From Chryseobacterium gleum (lineage in GTDB: Bacteria > Bacteroidota > Bacteroidia > Flavobacteriales > Weeksellaceae): DNA of 64,000 nt. The stretch lies in assembly GCF_900636535.1 (NCBI RefSeq), contig NZ_LR134289.1, forward strand, positions 2,046,001-2,110,000, read 5' to 3'. A program made the position numbers and the translations under genes. Below the pieces are notes generated by a model. That model was not told the origin of the DNA and did not search any database. It saw only the letters and a list, made by a program, of their open reading frames with translations. This document shows, piece by piece, positions 27,776 to 36,769 of the stretch. Each line of letters starts with the position of its first letter. Positions within the stretch are counted from its first letter, which is position 1.

Positions 27776-28158
27776 TGAAAAAGAATTTTACAGATGTAGA
27801 TCTGAACCGTTCCGTAGGAAATCTTCTGAGACTGGGTGTTATTCTATCTGTGGCGACATCACTGATCGGTTTTATCAAACTGTTCTTCGAAGGTTTTAAA
27901 ATGCCTGAAAATTACACCAGTCTTGTGGTAGGTACTTCTTCTGAAAAGATATGGGGATATTTCTGGGATTCTCTGTGCAAAGGAGAAGGTATGGCCATCA
28001 TTCAGCTGGGTATTCTTTTACTGATCATTACTCCTCTGATGAGGATTGTTTTCGCTCTGATAGGCTATTTAAAAGAAAAAGACTACGTCTATGTAGTCAT
28101 TTCCTCTATTGTTTTAGCGATTATGGCGGTGAGTTTCCTTACCGGTTACGCACACTAA
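27775..28158 (+). CDS. DUF1634 domain-containing membrane protein
   Basis: A 127-residue protein with three predicted helices (LLRLGVILSVATSLIGFIKLFF, GMAIIQLGILLLIITPLMRIVFALIGYL, YVYVVISSIVLAIMAVSFLTGYAH). It starts on the last base of the TauE/SafE stop codon, so translation is coupled and the two very likely form one transport unit. DUF1634 proteins typically occur beside TauE/SafE genes. The gene converges on the VOC gene with 4 bases between. Confidence 0.88.
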   Translation: MKKNFTDVDLNRSVGNLLRLGVILSVATSLIGFIKLFFEGFKMPENYTSLVVGTSSEKIWGYFWDSLCKGEGMAIIQLGILLLIITPLMRIVFALIGYLKEKDYVYVVISSIVLAIMAVSFLTGYAH

Positions 28159-28162
28159 AATT

Positions 28163-28540
28163 TTACAGTTCATAAAACTCTAAAGGCAGCTGGTCCGGAT
28201 CCTGGGTAAAGAAAAATTCTTTCCCGGTGAACTCGTCTATACGGATGTCTTCACAAGCAAGCCCTTTTTCTATCAATTCATTTCGTTTTTCTGTAACATT
28301 TTCTACGGAGAAAGCAAGATGTCTTAAGCCGCATGCTTCAGGACGTGACGGACGCTGTGGCGGATCGGGAAAAGAGAACAGCTCAATCACATAATGATCT
28401 CCGATGGCAAGATCAAGCTTATAAGACTGTCTTTCTTCACGGTATACTTCGCGAATGATATTCAAATCTAAAACTTCTGTATAAAACTTTTTTGAAACAG
28501 CATAATCTGAACAGATAATGGCAATATGATGGATTTTCAT
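28163..28540 (-). CDS. VOC family protein (glyoxalase I-like, YaeR type)
   Basis: A 125-residue metalloenzyme-like protein with two beta-alpha-beta-beta-beta halves. The metal ligands of the glyoxalase fold are visible: H5 (IHHIAI), E53 (YVIELF), H74 (LRHLAF) and E121 (LPLEFYEL). The closest pattern is the YaeR group, whose substrate is unknown. It is next to the NTF2-like gene on the same strand. Confidence 0.85.
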   Translation of the reverse strand: MKIHHIAIICSDYAVSKKFYTEVLDLNIIREVYREERQSYKLDLAIGDHYVIELFSFPDPPQRPSRPEACGLRHLAFSVENVTEKRNELIEKGLACEDIRIDEFTGKEFFFTQDPDQLPLEFYEL

Positions 28541-28575
28541 TTCTTACTTTTAAATTATTTCTGAATTCAACTTTA

Positions 28576-29016
28576 TTATTGTATTTCTTTACAGCTATCT
28601 TTCCTTCTCGTATCAATAATATACTGAATTTTCCACTCATTATTCTGCTTTACCAGCTGAAAACTATTAGCCCCGCAATGTGATAACTTTCCCTTTAAAT
28701 AAAAGGAATAAGGAGTAAATACGCTCGCCAGGCCTTCGTCTGTATGAACAGCTTCTATGATAATTCTTTCATCCAGATCGCCTTTGGGAAATTTTGAAAC
28801 TGAAGCAATGAAGTCCTGTACACTGTCACTTTTTACAGTACCGTCTTTCGTTATGGTTTGAAGGACTGCATTTTCCGTAAAGGCAGATTTTACCAGCTCG
28901 GGATCTGCATTTTTCATGCCGAGAAACAAGTTACGGATAGGTTTTTCAATATCTTTATTCTGCTGACCGAAGCCTGAAATACTGATCAGAAGAAAAAACA
29001 CAATTATTTTATTCAT
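28576..29016 (-). CDS. secreted NTF2-like (SnoaL-type) protein
   Basis: A 146-residue protein with a signal peptide (KIIVFFLLISISGFGQ, cleavage near residue 18) and a single cone-shaped NTF2-like domain: KPIRNLFLGMKNADPELVKSAFTENAVLQTI, then HTDEGLASVFTPYSFYLKGKLSHCGANSFQLVKQNNEWKIQYIIDTRR. Proteins of this type have varied roles; no active site can be assigned. It is probably co-transcribed with the VOC gene. Confidence 0.8.
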   Translation of the reverse strand: MNKIIVFFLLISISGFGQQNKDIEKPIRNLFLGMKNADPELVKSAFTENAVLQTITKDGTVKSDSVQDFIASVSKFPKGDLDERIIIEAVHTDEGLASVFTPYSFYLKGKLSHCGANSFQLVKQNNEWKIQYIIDTRRKDSCKEIQ

Positions 29017-29123
29017 GGAACAGATTTAGATGAATAAAAATAGATAAAATAAAATGTAAATTGATCAATAAATTTTAAAATTCATTTTCCTTAAATTGTA
29101 ACCAAATTATTTCATAGTTTCAT

Positions 29124-30206
29124 ATGTGGATTATTTATATGACCCTGGCCATACTTTTACTGGTCATGACTGTACTGCCCAACATTCAGCACTCCCACTG
29201 GATATTCCGGGTTCCTGAATTTGCTAAAATACAGGTTACCTATCTTATATTTTTCACTTTTCTCTTTGGGCTGATCATCGATTCGAAAGAACATCTATGG
29301 TATTATCAGGGATTTTTATTGGCCTTGTTTGTCTATCACAGCCGGACTCTCGTAAGGTATACTCCTCTGTATCCTGTAAAAAAACACAGACAGCTTCACA
29401 AGTCTTCTGACAAGCTGCATTTTATTTCGGCTAATGTTTATCAGTTCAACAAAGAATATGAGAGATTCTTCAGTCTTGTTAAAAAGCATAATCCGGATTT
29501 TTTCATGACAATGGAAAGTAACAGCGATTGGGAAAAAGCAATGAGATCACTGGAAAAAGAATATCCTTACCAGCATAAAGTAACTCTTGAAAACACCTAC
29601 GGTATGCATTTCTATTCAAGAGTTGAAATTAAAGAAGCAAAGACTCATTATTTTGTGGCTGATGATATTCCAAGCATTGAAATTCACATGAAAACAGCTG
29701 ATGGATTTTCTTTTGTTTTCTTCGGTGTACATCCGCCACCGCCGAGTCCTACAGAGGAGGAAACATCGAAGGAAAGGGATGGCGATCTCCTAAGTGCTGC
29801 CAAACGTATAAAAGACATCAGAAAGCCTGTTATTGTGGCAGGTGATTTCAATAACGTCGCGTGGTCAAGATCATCTGTACTTTTCAGAAAAACCAGTCAT
29901 CTGATAGATCCAAGGGTAGGACATTCTTTTGTTTCTACCTTCCACGCCAAATATCGTCTTTTAAGATTTCCTATTGATCTGATGTTTCACAGTGAAGATA
30001 TCTTTATCAAACAGCTGAAAACCCTGGATAATTTCGGTTCGGACCACCTTCCGGTATACTGCGAATTTTTCATAGATCATCACAATGATGAGCAGGAGGA
30101 ACTGATTGAAACAGCGACTGCCGAAGAAAAAGCAGAAGCAGAAATCATGATCGAGGAAGGGAAAAAAGAAGACGGTGACCGGGAAGCTGTTGTTACTGAA
30201 GATTAA
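29124..30206 (+). CDS. membrane-anchored endonuclease/exonuclease/phosphatase (EEP) family protein
   Basis: 360 residues. The N-terminus has two or three hydrophobic helices (IYMTLAILLLVMTVLPN, VTYLIFFTFLFGLII, GFLLALFVYH), followed by an EEP fold (about 95-315) with SANVYQFNKEYERF, ESNSDWEKAM (metal-binding Glu), VIVAGDFNNVAWS and FGSDHLPVYCEF, the classic catalytic loop ending in His. The C-terminal tail is acidic. It probably acts on a phosphodiester on the periplasmic side; the substrate is unknown. A terminator follows. Confidence 0.85.
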   Translation: MWIIYMTLAILLLVMTVLPNIQHSHWIFRVPEFAKIQVTYLIFFTFLFGLIIDSKEHLWYYQGFLLALFVYHSRTLVRYTPLYPVKKHRQLHKSSDKLHFISANVYQFNKEYERFFSLVKKHNPDFFMTMESNSDWEKAMRSLEKEYPYQHKVTLENTYGMHFYSRVEIKEAKTHYFVADDIPSIEIHMKTADGFSFVFFGVHPPPPSPTEEETSKERDGDLLSAAKRIKDIRKPVIVAGDFNNVAWSRSSVLFRKTSHLIDPRVGHSFVSTFHAKYRLLRFPIDLMFHSEDIFIKQLKTLDNFGSDHLPVYCEFFIDHHNDEQEELIETATAEEKAEAEIMIEEGKKEDGDREAVVTED

Positions 30207-30209
30207 TAA

Positions 30210-30239
30210 AAAAAGTGAGCTTTAGACTCACTTTTTATT
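30210..30239. terminator. terminator between the EEP gene and mvaD
   Basis: AAAAAGTGAG / CTCACTTTTT hairpin between convergent genes. Confidence 0.8.
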
Positions 30240-30245
30240 ATTATT

Positions 30246-31304
30246 TTAAAATCTCATCACATCCTTTACTACTCCATTCTTCTGAGTGTGTTGTAATAAT
30301 TCAGCTTCTATGAATGCTTTGATCTGTTCCTCAGAACCGTTGTTTGGAAACAGAAGATGAACATTCGCTCCTGCATCCAACGTGAAGAATAAAGGGGATC
30401 CGGTCTCTCTTCTGAAATCCCAGATTTTATTAATGACTTCCAACGTTCCGGTTTTCATCAGGATAAAAGCAGGATCACTCATCATCATCATGGCATGCAG
30501 TGTAAGCGCTTCATGTTCTACCAGCTTGATAAAACGCTCCATATCTCCGTTTTTCAGGATTTCTTTCATAGGAACAAAGTTTTCCCTGGCTTCCTGAAAT
30601 CTTCTTTCAGCATAAGGATTGGTTTTCATCAGCCCGTGTCCTACCGTTGAAGAAACACTTTTTTGCCCTTCATGAATCAGCAGCACCCAATCATTAAAGT
30701 TTTTGAAAATTTCATGAATTTCAGTATCCGGATACTGCACCCCGAACAGATCAGAACTTTCTTCTACCTCATCCGTTTCTCCCCATACCACAAGCCCGTT
30801 GTATAAGCTTCTGCATGCACTTCCGCTTCCCAATCTTGCCAGAAATGAAGCTTTTCTCAAAGATTCTTCTTCAGAGGTTTTTTCTGTAAATGAAGCATCC
30901 AAAGCCATAAGACATTTTGCTATCGCTCCAAATCCTGAAGCAGAGCTTGCAATCCCGGAGCTGTGCGGAAATGTATTTTCTGTTCTGATGATATATTTAC
31001 CTTTTAAAATCCATGGAAGGTATTGCTCTATATTTCTGAAATATTTTTCAATTTTTTCGGCAAATTTCACCTCTTCGTTTCCAGCAAGGAAGGTTTGTAC
31101 TGAAAAAGGTTCATTAGCCACAAATTCCATTGAAGTATTGGTTTTACAATGATTTAAAGTATAACTGATACTTGGGTTGGCTGGAATCTGATCAGCATAT
31201 TTTCCCCAGTATTTAATCAGGGCAATATTAGACGGGCAGCTCTCTGAAACCGTTTGTGTATGAATGGTGAAATTTTCTTTTCCTATAAATTCTTGTGTCG
31301 TCAT
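30246..31304 (-). CDS. mvaD: diphosphomevalonate decarboxylase
   Basis: Decarboxylates mevalonate diphosphate to isopentenyl diphosphate, the last step of the classical mevalonate pathway used by Flavobacteriia. The 352-residue GHMP-kinase-fold protein has SCPSNIALIKYWGKYADQIPANPSISYTLN at the start, the ATP-binding loop HSSGIASSASGFGA, and LGSGSACRSLYNGLVVWG. Length is near that of other bacterial decarboxylases. No other mevalonate genes are in the window. The 3,5-bisphosphate decarboxylase of archaea is a less likely alternative. Confidence 0.93.
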   Translation of the reverse strand: MTTQEFIGKENFTIHTQTVSESCPSNIALIKYWGKYADQIPANPSISYTLNHCKTNTSMEFVANEPFSVQTFLAGNEEVKFAEKIEKYFRNIEQYLPWILKGKYIIRTENTFPHSSGIASSASGFGAIAKCLMALDASFTEKTSEEESLRKASFLARLGSGSACRSLYNGLVVWGETDEVEESSDLFGVQYPDTEIHEIFKNFNDWVLLIHEGQKSVSSTVGHGLMKTNPYAERRFQEARENFVPMKEILKNGDMERFIKLVEHEALTLHAMMMMSDPAFILMKTGTLEVINKIWDFRRETGSPLFFTLDAGANVHLLFPNNGSEEQIKAFIEAELLQHTQKNGVVKDVMRF

Positions 31305-31332
31305 AGTTTAATTTAAGTCATTATTTTAAACC

Positions 31333-31386
31333 ACCCCGTCAAAAATTCTTTGAATTTTCGCCACCCCTCCAAGGGAGGGGAATTTC
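31333..31386. repeat. intergenic CCCCTCCAAGGGAGGGG palindrome
   Basis: Between mvaD and the acyl-CoA synthetase gene a short element contains AAAATTCTTTGAATTTT and the palindrome CCCCTCCAAGGGAGGGG (31355-31380 region). It looks like a dispersed intergenic repeat rather than a terminator because no T run follows in either direction. Confidence 0.5.
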
Positions 31387-31430
31387 CACGTCTTCAATTG
31401 TAATTGATGTGAAAAAGGAGGTTAAAATTT

Positions 31431-33200
31431 TTAATACATCTTCTCTATAATATCTGCATATTTCTTAATTACCACATTTCTTTTGACCTTCAAAGTAGGG
31501 GTTATTTCTCCTGTATTGATATCAAATTCTGCCGGCATTAAGGTAAATTTCTTCACCTTTTCATAATCTGCCAGGTGGCTTTGTAATTCTTTAATTTTCT
31601 CCTTGTAAAGATCTATTACCTTTTCATTTTTCACAGCATCTTCCCAATTGGTAAAAGGAATATTATTCTTTTTGATATAATCCTGTAAAAACTCAAAGTT
31701 CGGAACGATCAACGCTGAAACAAACTGTCTTCCTTCTGCAATCAGCATGATCTGCTGAATGAAATTATTATTCGTCAGGAGGTTTTCAATCTGTTGCGGA
31801 GCAATATATTTCCCGTTGGACGTTTTCATAAGATCTTTGATTCTGTCCGTAATGATCAGGTTTCCTTTATCATCAAATGTCCCTGCATCACCGGTTTTGA
31901 ACCATCCGTCTTCGGTAAACACTTTCTGGGTTTCTTCAGGTTTTTTGTAATATCCTTTCATGATTCCGTTACCTCTTGCCTGGATCTCATCATTTTCCCC
32001 GATACGCATTTCTACGCCTGGCAATGGTTTGCCGCTGGTGCCATGCTCAAAATGAGTCAAAGGAAACAGCGTTAATGTAGCGGTAGTTTCCGTTAATCCA
32101 TAGCCCACAGTAACATGAATTCCTACTGATTCAAAGAAACGGGTAACTTCCGGCGAAAGTGATGCGCCACCACATGGCAAAAACCAAAGTCTTCCGCCCA
32201 TTTTTTCTTTAATTTTACTGAAGACCAGCATATCAGCAACAGATTCTTTCAGTTTTAATCCCAAAGGGACCTGTTTTTCATTTCTTCGCAGCTCGGCTGT
32301 TTCCCATCCGGTTTTAAGAGCCCAGTCAAAGATTTTCTTTTTCAAAGATGAACCTTCTTCCGCCTTTTCGAGGACTCCGGCATATACTTTCTGGAAAAAT
32401 CTCGGTACCGCACACATCGCCGTAGGTTTTACTTCTTCCAGTGCTTTGGCTACATTTTTAGGGTCTTCAAGGAAGTAAACACGCGCCCCGCCATATAAGC
32501 AAAGTAAGCTCCAGCTTCTCTCAAAAACATGGCTTAACGGTAAAAATGCCAGCGATAATTCTTCTTCAAAGTTTTTAAACTTAAAAAATTCAAAATGGGA
32601 ATCGAACGCTTTGATAAAATTTCCGTGAGTAAGCATTACTCCTTTTGGAATTCCGGTGGTTCCGGAGGTATAGATTAATGTGGCAGTATCATCATATTCC
32701 CTCTTACAGATCTCCAGCTTTGGTGAAGCTTTTGCTATAAAATCTTCCAGATAAAAGCTGTTAAATTCTTTTTTGATCCACACTGCTTTTTTGGAAATAA
32801 TAATCGTTTCCAGATTGTTTTCCTCTTTATGTAAAAGTTCCAGGCAGGCATCATACTGCATCTGGTTTCCTACTAAAACAACTTTAGCACCAGAATCGTT
32901 GATGATATGTTCTGCCTGTTCTGCATTATTGGTAGAATAAATAGGTACCGTAATAGCTCCGAGAGCCATTGAGGCCAGATCCATAATCATCCATTCGGAT
33001 GAATTGTCTGAATAAATAGCGACTCTGTCATTTTCCTGAACACCGGCTTCTTTTAAAGCATTGGCTGTTTTAAAAATAATCTCACTGAATTTCTTCCAGC
33101 TCAGCTCTTTCCAGGCTGCATCTTTCTTTTTAAATCCGATAGCCGCTTTTATAGGATGTTTTTCTACATTTTTAAGGATAATTGCCTCTGCAAGATTCAT
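31431..33200 (-). CDS. long-chain acyl-CoA synthetase (AMP-forming)
   Basis: A 589-residue adenylate-forming enzyme that activates fatty acids to acyl-CoA. Motifs in order: ATLIYTSGTTGIPKGVMLTH (AMP-binding), LSLAFLPLSHVFERSW, VGYGLTETTATLT, and WFKTGDAGTFDDKGNLIITDRIKDLMKTSNGKYI with the hinge and catalytic Lys-rich tail. It resembles the FadD15-like long-chain group. The start overlaps the end of the upstream epimerase by 4 bases, so both are translated from one mRNA, suggesting a lipid role for both. Confidence 0.92.
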   Translation of the reverse strand: MNLAEAIILKNVEKHPIKAAIGFKKKDAAWKELSWKKFSEIIFKTANALKEAGVQENDRVAIYSDNSSEWMIMDLASMALGAITVPIYSTNNAEQAEHIINDSGAKVVLVGNQMQYDACLELLHKEENNLETIIISKKAVWIKKEFNSFYLEDFIAKASPKLEICKREYDDTATLIYTSGTTGIPKGVMLTHGNFIKAFDSHFEFFKFKNFEEELSLAFLPLSHVFERSWSLLCLYGGARVYFLEDPKNVAKALEEVKPTAMCAVPRFFQKVYAGVLEKAEEGSSLKKKIFDWALKTGWETAELRRNEKQVPLGLKLKESVADMLVFSKIKEKMGGRLWFLPCGGASLSPEVTRFFESVGIHVTVGYGLTETTATLTLFPLTHFEHGTSGKPLPGVEMRIGENDEIQARGNGIMKGYYKKPEETQKVFTEDGWFKTGDAGTFDDKGNLIITDRIKDLMKTSNGKYIAPQQIENLLTNNNFIQQIMLIAEGRQFVSALIVPNFEFLQDYIKKNNIPFTNWEDAVKNEKVIDLYKEKIKELQSHLADYEKVKKFTLMPAEFDINTGEITPTLKVKRNVVIKKYADIIEKMY

Positions 33201-34210
33201 TTCTTCAGCTTTTTGTCGTTAATATAATTATTCAGGTGAAAGTCTATACTTTCTTTTACGGGAATAAACTGGTAATTCAGCTTTTCTTTGACTTTATGAT
33301 TGGAAATGGTGTTGAATGAAGATATGGCTTCAATATTGGATTTGGTCACCATTCTAAGTTTTGGAATCAGCCATCCGAAAAGGATGTTCGCTATTCTTCC
33401 GATGTTGAGTTGAGTTGGGGTAAGAATTTTTGCTTCTTTAAGCCCAAGACGGGTTCTGATCTGTCTGGCAAGGTCGGCATACCTGTTATTTTCCGCAACA
33501 ATGATAAACCGCTCTCCAAAAAGATTATTTTCCATGAGCCCGATTGCAGTATTGGCTACATCTCTTACATCAACGTAAGCAGAACCTCCTGAAAAGGTAA
33601 AGCTATTGTCTTCAAAGGTAGAGAAAAGCTCTCCGCTGCTTTGGTTCCAGTTTCCGCTTCCTACAATCATTCCGGGGTTAATAATAACGACATTCATTCC
33701 TTCCGCTGAAGCTCTCCAGGCTTCCATTTCAGATAAATGTTTTGAAATAGCGTATGCAGAGTGTTCCAGTTTTGGATTAAAGTCAGAATCTTCATCTAAT
33801 TCTCCTTTTTCATTAAAATTATCAAGAACAGCAACGGAACTTACGTGAAGAAATTTTTTAACGTCTGATCCTTCACAGGCAAACAGCAGGTTTTCTGTAC
33901 CCTTGATGTTGGTATGGTACATTTCTTTTTCATCTTTGGGATGAAAACTCACTTTTGCGGCACAATGATACACCTCATCTACCCCCTGCAGCGCAGTTTT
34001 CAAAGAGTCGAGATCATCAAAATCTACGTTTACCCATTCAATCTTATTAAAAAAATCATCAGGATTCTCCGTATAAAAGCTGTATGAATGCCTTACTTCG
34101 TTTAAATTGCTCCCCGGTCTTTTGGAAGCCCGTACATTTTTCCCTCTTTTAAGAAGTTCCAGTACAATTATTCTTCCCAGGATTCCGGTAGCACCCGTTA
34201 CAAAAATCAT
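33197..34210 (-). CDS. NAD(P)-dependent epimerase/dehydratase (extended SDR)
   Basis: A 337-residue Rossmann-fold protein. The cofactor loop FVTGATGILGRIIVLELL is at the N-terminus, VDEVYHCAAKVSFHP follows, and the SDR catalytic Tyr-Lys pair lies in SAYAISKHLSEMEAW; the C-terminal half binds the substrate. The N-terminal GxxGxxG and HCAA motifs are those of extended SDRs such as dihydroflavonol-reductase-like and 3-beta-HSD-like proteins. Coupling to the acyl-CoA synthetase suggests a lipid or sterol-like substrate, but this is inference. Confidence 0.85.
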   Translation of the reverse strand: MIFVTGATGILGRIIVLELLKRGKNVRASKRPGSNLNEVRHSYSFYTENPDDFFNKIEWVNVDFDDLDSLKTALQGVDEVYHCAAKVSFHPKDEKEMYHTNIKGTENLLFACEGSDVKKFLHVSSVAVLDNFNEKGELDEDSDFNPKLEHSAYAISKHLSEMEAWRASAEGMNVVIINPGMIVGSGNWNQSSGELFSTFEDNSFTFSGGSAYVDVRDVANTAIGLMENNLFGERFIIVAENNRYADLARQIRTRLGLKEAKILTPTQLNIGRIANILFGWLIPKLRMVTKSNIEAISSFNTISNHKVKEKLNYQFIPVKESIDFHLNNYINDKKLKK

Positions 34211-34407
34211 TAATTATTTACTTGATTGCTGACTAAAATATAACAATATTTTCTATCCGGCAATTCTTCCGGATCTGTAAAAACTCCTCAGAAAAACTGC
34301 TTCTGCAAATTTGCGATTTTTAAAGCATAATTCAATTTAATTTAACCAATATTATCATTCAGAAATCAATAAACAGGAAAAATATAACGACAGCTGAAGA
34401 GTAAAAG

Positions 34408-34446
34408 TAAAAGTCCTGAAAGAATTGACAGCTTTCAGGACTTCTA
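34408..34446 (-). terminator. terminator of the graspetide operon
   Basis: AAGTCCTGAAAG / CTTTCAGGACTT hairpin just past the second ATP-grasp gene on the minus strand, with an A-rich segment that is a U tail on that strand. The rest of the gap to the epimerase gene (34211-34407) is AT-rich with no feature seen. Confidence 0.75.
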
Positions 34447-34467
34447 TGATTACAAATTGCTTTGTTT

Positions 34468-35472
34468 TTAAGCCATTACTTCATTATTTCTTCTTGGAGC
34501 CTTGTCACACAAAACGTCTGCAATGCTTTTGGAAATAAGGTTTCCTTCTGTAAGATTATCCAGCCAGAAGAATTCTCCGGCAGCATTGATCTCAATGAAG
34601 TAATATTCGTCTTCGGGAGAAACAATCATGTCTATGGCTCCGTAGTCTACATTGTAAACATCAAGAAGTTCAAGCAGTTTTGCTTCCACATCTGCCGGAA
34701 GTTCTGTTCTGCTCCATTTATCGATGAGATTGACACCGTCTTTTCTCCAGTCTATTTTGGCATCTTCAGACTGCTGGGAATCTATTTCAAATGCATAGAC
34801 GTCTCTTCCCACAATGGTAATACGAAGTTCCTTTTTCTTTTGAATCATCTGCTGAAACTGCATAGGGCAATACAGCAGTGAATCCAGCTCTTCCAGTTTA
34901 TCTTCGCTTACAACATTGGTAAACACAACGTTTTCCACACCGTCTTCATAGATAGCAAAACCGGTCTGCATTTTGGCTACTACATTCTGATGCTTCAGAA
35001 TAAATTTTCTGGCTTCATCAGGGTTGTTGGTAAGGCAGGTTGCCGGAATCGTCAATCCTAATTTATCTGCTATTTTCAATTGTTCCTCCTTGCTGTCTAA
35101 TCTTCGGTATACACTTGGCTTTCCTAAAGAGTAAGCATCTACGGATTCGAAGAAACCAAAAAGGGTGTTGCGGATTTCCCCCATTGCGGCTCCGTAAAAT
35201 TTACTGTCCATTTCTTCTTTCAATCCTTTTCCGATATTGTAAGCTCTCCGGTACCAGATGGCAGAAATATCATCCAGACGGTGTTTTGCTTCAGGAGTTT
35301 CGAGAAAACTTACCCATTCTCCATCCTGAAAAATGGTGGAAAGTTTATTTTGCAAAGGATAAACATCAACATCAAAGCGGATAACTTCACAGTTATTTTT
35401 TTCAATGTATTCTGTAACTTTTTCAATGGAAAAGTTATCTGCGGTATGGGTTATAATTAAAATTTTATTCAT
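34468..35472 (-). CDS. graspetide ATP-grasp ligase, MvdD/MdnC-like (ester former)
   Basis: A RimK-fold ATP-grasp enzyme of 334 residues that would activate acidic side chains of the precursor core and join them to Thr and Ser hydroxyls (macrolactones), by analogy to MdnC/MvdD. Visible features: N-terminal KILIITHTADNFS, ISAIWYRRAYN, KPSVYRRLDSKEEQLKIADKLGL, the metal-binding region VDYGAIDMIVSPEDEYYFIEINAAGEFFWLD, which matches the (N)PAGEFFWL signature of this group. The start ATG at 35472 overlaps the upstream ligase by 8 bases; an in-frame start at 35517 lies deeper in that gene and is less likely. A terminator follows. Confidence 0.9.
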   Translation of the reverse strand: MNKILIITHTADNFSIEKVTEYIEKNNCEVIRFDVDVYPLQNKLSTIFQDGEWVSFLETPEAKHRLDDISAIWYRRAYNIGKGLKEEMDSKFYGAAMGEIRNTLFGFFESVDAYSLGKPSVYRRLDSKEEQLKIADKLGLTIPATCLTNNPDEARKFILKHQNVVAKMQTGFAIYEDGVENVVFTNVVSEDKLEELDSLLYCPMQFQQMIQKKKELRITIVGRDVYAFEIDSQQSEDAKIDWRKDGVNLIDKWSRTELPADVEAKLLELLDVYNVDYGAIDMIVSPEDEYYFIEINAAGEFFWLDNLTEGNLISKSIADVLCDKAPRRNNEVMA

Positions 35473-36421
35473 GGAAATTGATTCTTTTGATAAGATTATC
35501 GGCAATTCTTTCTGCAATGGGAAATCCCAGCTCTTTCTGCAGCATTCCCCATTCTCCCTGGGGATTGACTTCCAGAAAATAATAAGCTCCGTCTCTTCCT
35601 TTGATCATATCGATGGCTCCTAGATAAAGCCCCATTTCTTTCATCATAGAAGTAAGGCTGGCTTTTATAGTCTCAGGAAGTTCATAGGCTGACCAGAAAT
35701 ACCCTTCACGAGCTACCCTCCAGTCTGCATTTTCACTGTTATTGATCTTTCCTGTGAAGAAATCTCCGTCCACGTAGACAATTCTCAGCTCATATTCTTT
35801 GTCAATATATGGCTGGAAAATCATCGGGCAGTATGCAATATCAGAAAGGTGTTCAAGGGATTCTTCCTCAATAACTGTAGTCGAAATCATATTTTCTCCT
35901 GACATCGTTTTCGAGGTTACTCCATGAAGTTTGGCTATGGCTTTTCCCTGGCAGTACTGATGGAAAAATGTCGTTATTTTTTCTTCATCATTGGAGAAAA
36001 TCGTTTTGGGAATGGCTAAGTTATTTCTTTGTGCAGTTTTCAGCTGAAATATCTTGTTTCCGTCTACTTTCTTTTCGTTTTCATAAGGGTTGATCCAGGG
36101 AACATGTTCCAAGGCCGTCATCAGATTATACCTCAGGCTTCCATATTCGTTGAGAAAAATCCTTTCATAATCCTGATCCAGCTCTTCAGGAGCACTGATC
36201 CTCCAGGCTTTTCTGTGCCATACTCCTTTGATATCGTCAGAATGAATTGTATTTCCTGATTCATCTGTCAGTTCAAATGAGTTTTCACAGATGCTGATCT
36301 TCTGAAGATGGTTCAGTCGGTCGGAATTCAATCTGAAATAAGGAATATTTTTGGAGCTCAGATATTCGAAAAAGATGTCAATATTATAAAAATCCTGTGA
36401 GTGGGTGATGCAGAGAATCAT
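35465..36421 (-). CDS. graspetide ATP-grasp ligase, MvdC/MdnB-like (amide former)
   Basis: A second RimK-fold ATP-grasp ligase (318 residues). By family analogy it forms the lactam between Lys and an acidic residue of the core after the ester rings are made. It starts ILCITHSQDFYNIDIFFEYL, has DIKGVWHRKAWRIS (paralogous to the WYRRAY motif of its partner), CPMIFQPYIDKEYELRIVYVDG, and the metal and ATP site LGAIDMIKGRDGAYYFLEVNPQGEWGML. It is 73 bases downstream of the nearer precursor gene and overlaps the MvdD-like gene. Which ligase makes which bond is inferred from the family only. Confidence 0.9.
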   Translation of the reverse strand: MILCITHSQDFYNIDIFFEYLSSKNIPYFRLNSDRLNHLQKISICENSFELTDESGNTIHSDDIKGVWHRKAWRISAPEELDQDYERIFLNEYGSLRYNLMTALEHVPWINPYENEKKVDGNKIFQLKTAQRNNLAIPKTIFSNDEEKITTFFHQYCQGKAIAKLHGVTSKTMSGENMISTTVIEEESLEHLSDIAYCPMIFQPYIDKEYELRIVYVDGDFFTGKINNSENADWRVAREGYFWSAYELPETIKASLTSMMKEMGLYLGAIDMIKGRDGAYYFLEVNPQGEWGMLQKELGFPIAERIADNLIKRINFHE

Positions 36422-36494
36422 TTGCCGGTTTTATTAAAAAGGGAAACTTAATGTTTAAGTTTCCCTACTATTTTATTTAATATTCTGTCTGATC

Positions 36495-36719
36495 TTACAG
36501 TGGAAGGTTGATTACATCATCATCACCGTCAGATGGATATTTCATGGTTTGCATCATATCATCTTTCGGAGACGTTACCGTGTCTACTGTCGGCTTTGTG
36601 ATCAAATCTGTTTCGGCAAGTGTTATATCACCTCCGCCTTTTACTGTTTCAGGATCCTTCACCTGTTTTTCCAGGAATGATGCGAAAAACGGCTTCTTCT
36701 TTGAGTTGTTGCTTTTCAT
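36495..36719 (-). CDS. graspetide precursor peptide 1 (microviridin-type)
   Basis: A 74-residue peptide. The leader carries the ligase recognition motif PFFASFLEKQ at 10-19, equivalent to the PFFARFLE motif of microviridin leaders, and GGG at 28-30. The C-terminal core TMKYPSDGDDD at 58-68 aligns with the microviridin TxKYPSDxEE core. By analogy to microviridin J, rings would be T58-D64 and S63-D66 (esters) and K60-D67 (amide). The linker contains degenerate octads ETDLITKP (36-43) and TVDTVTSP (44-51). It is followed by the two ligase genes. Confidence 0.9.
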   Translation of the reverse strand: MKSNNSKKKPFFASFLEKQVKDPETVKGGGDITLAETDLITKPTVDTVTSPKDDMMQTMKYPSDGDDDVINLPL

Positions 36720-36769
36720 AATGTTTTAGTTTTGGTTTAAATATAATTTAGCTTATGTTATCTATATTA

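Noticed and set aside
35040..35384. Plus-strand ORFs opposite the ATP-grasp genes (34462-34881, 35040-35384)
   Set aside because: They are antisense shadows of well-conserved ATP-grasp genes, with no recognisable protein pattern.
36508..36729. Plus-strand 73-codon ORF opposite precursor 1
   Set aside because: The minus-strand frame has conserved leader and core motifs of a graspetide precursor; the plus-strand frame is a shadow.
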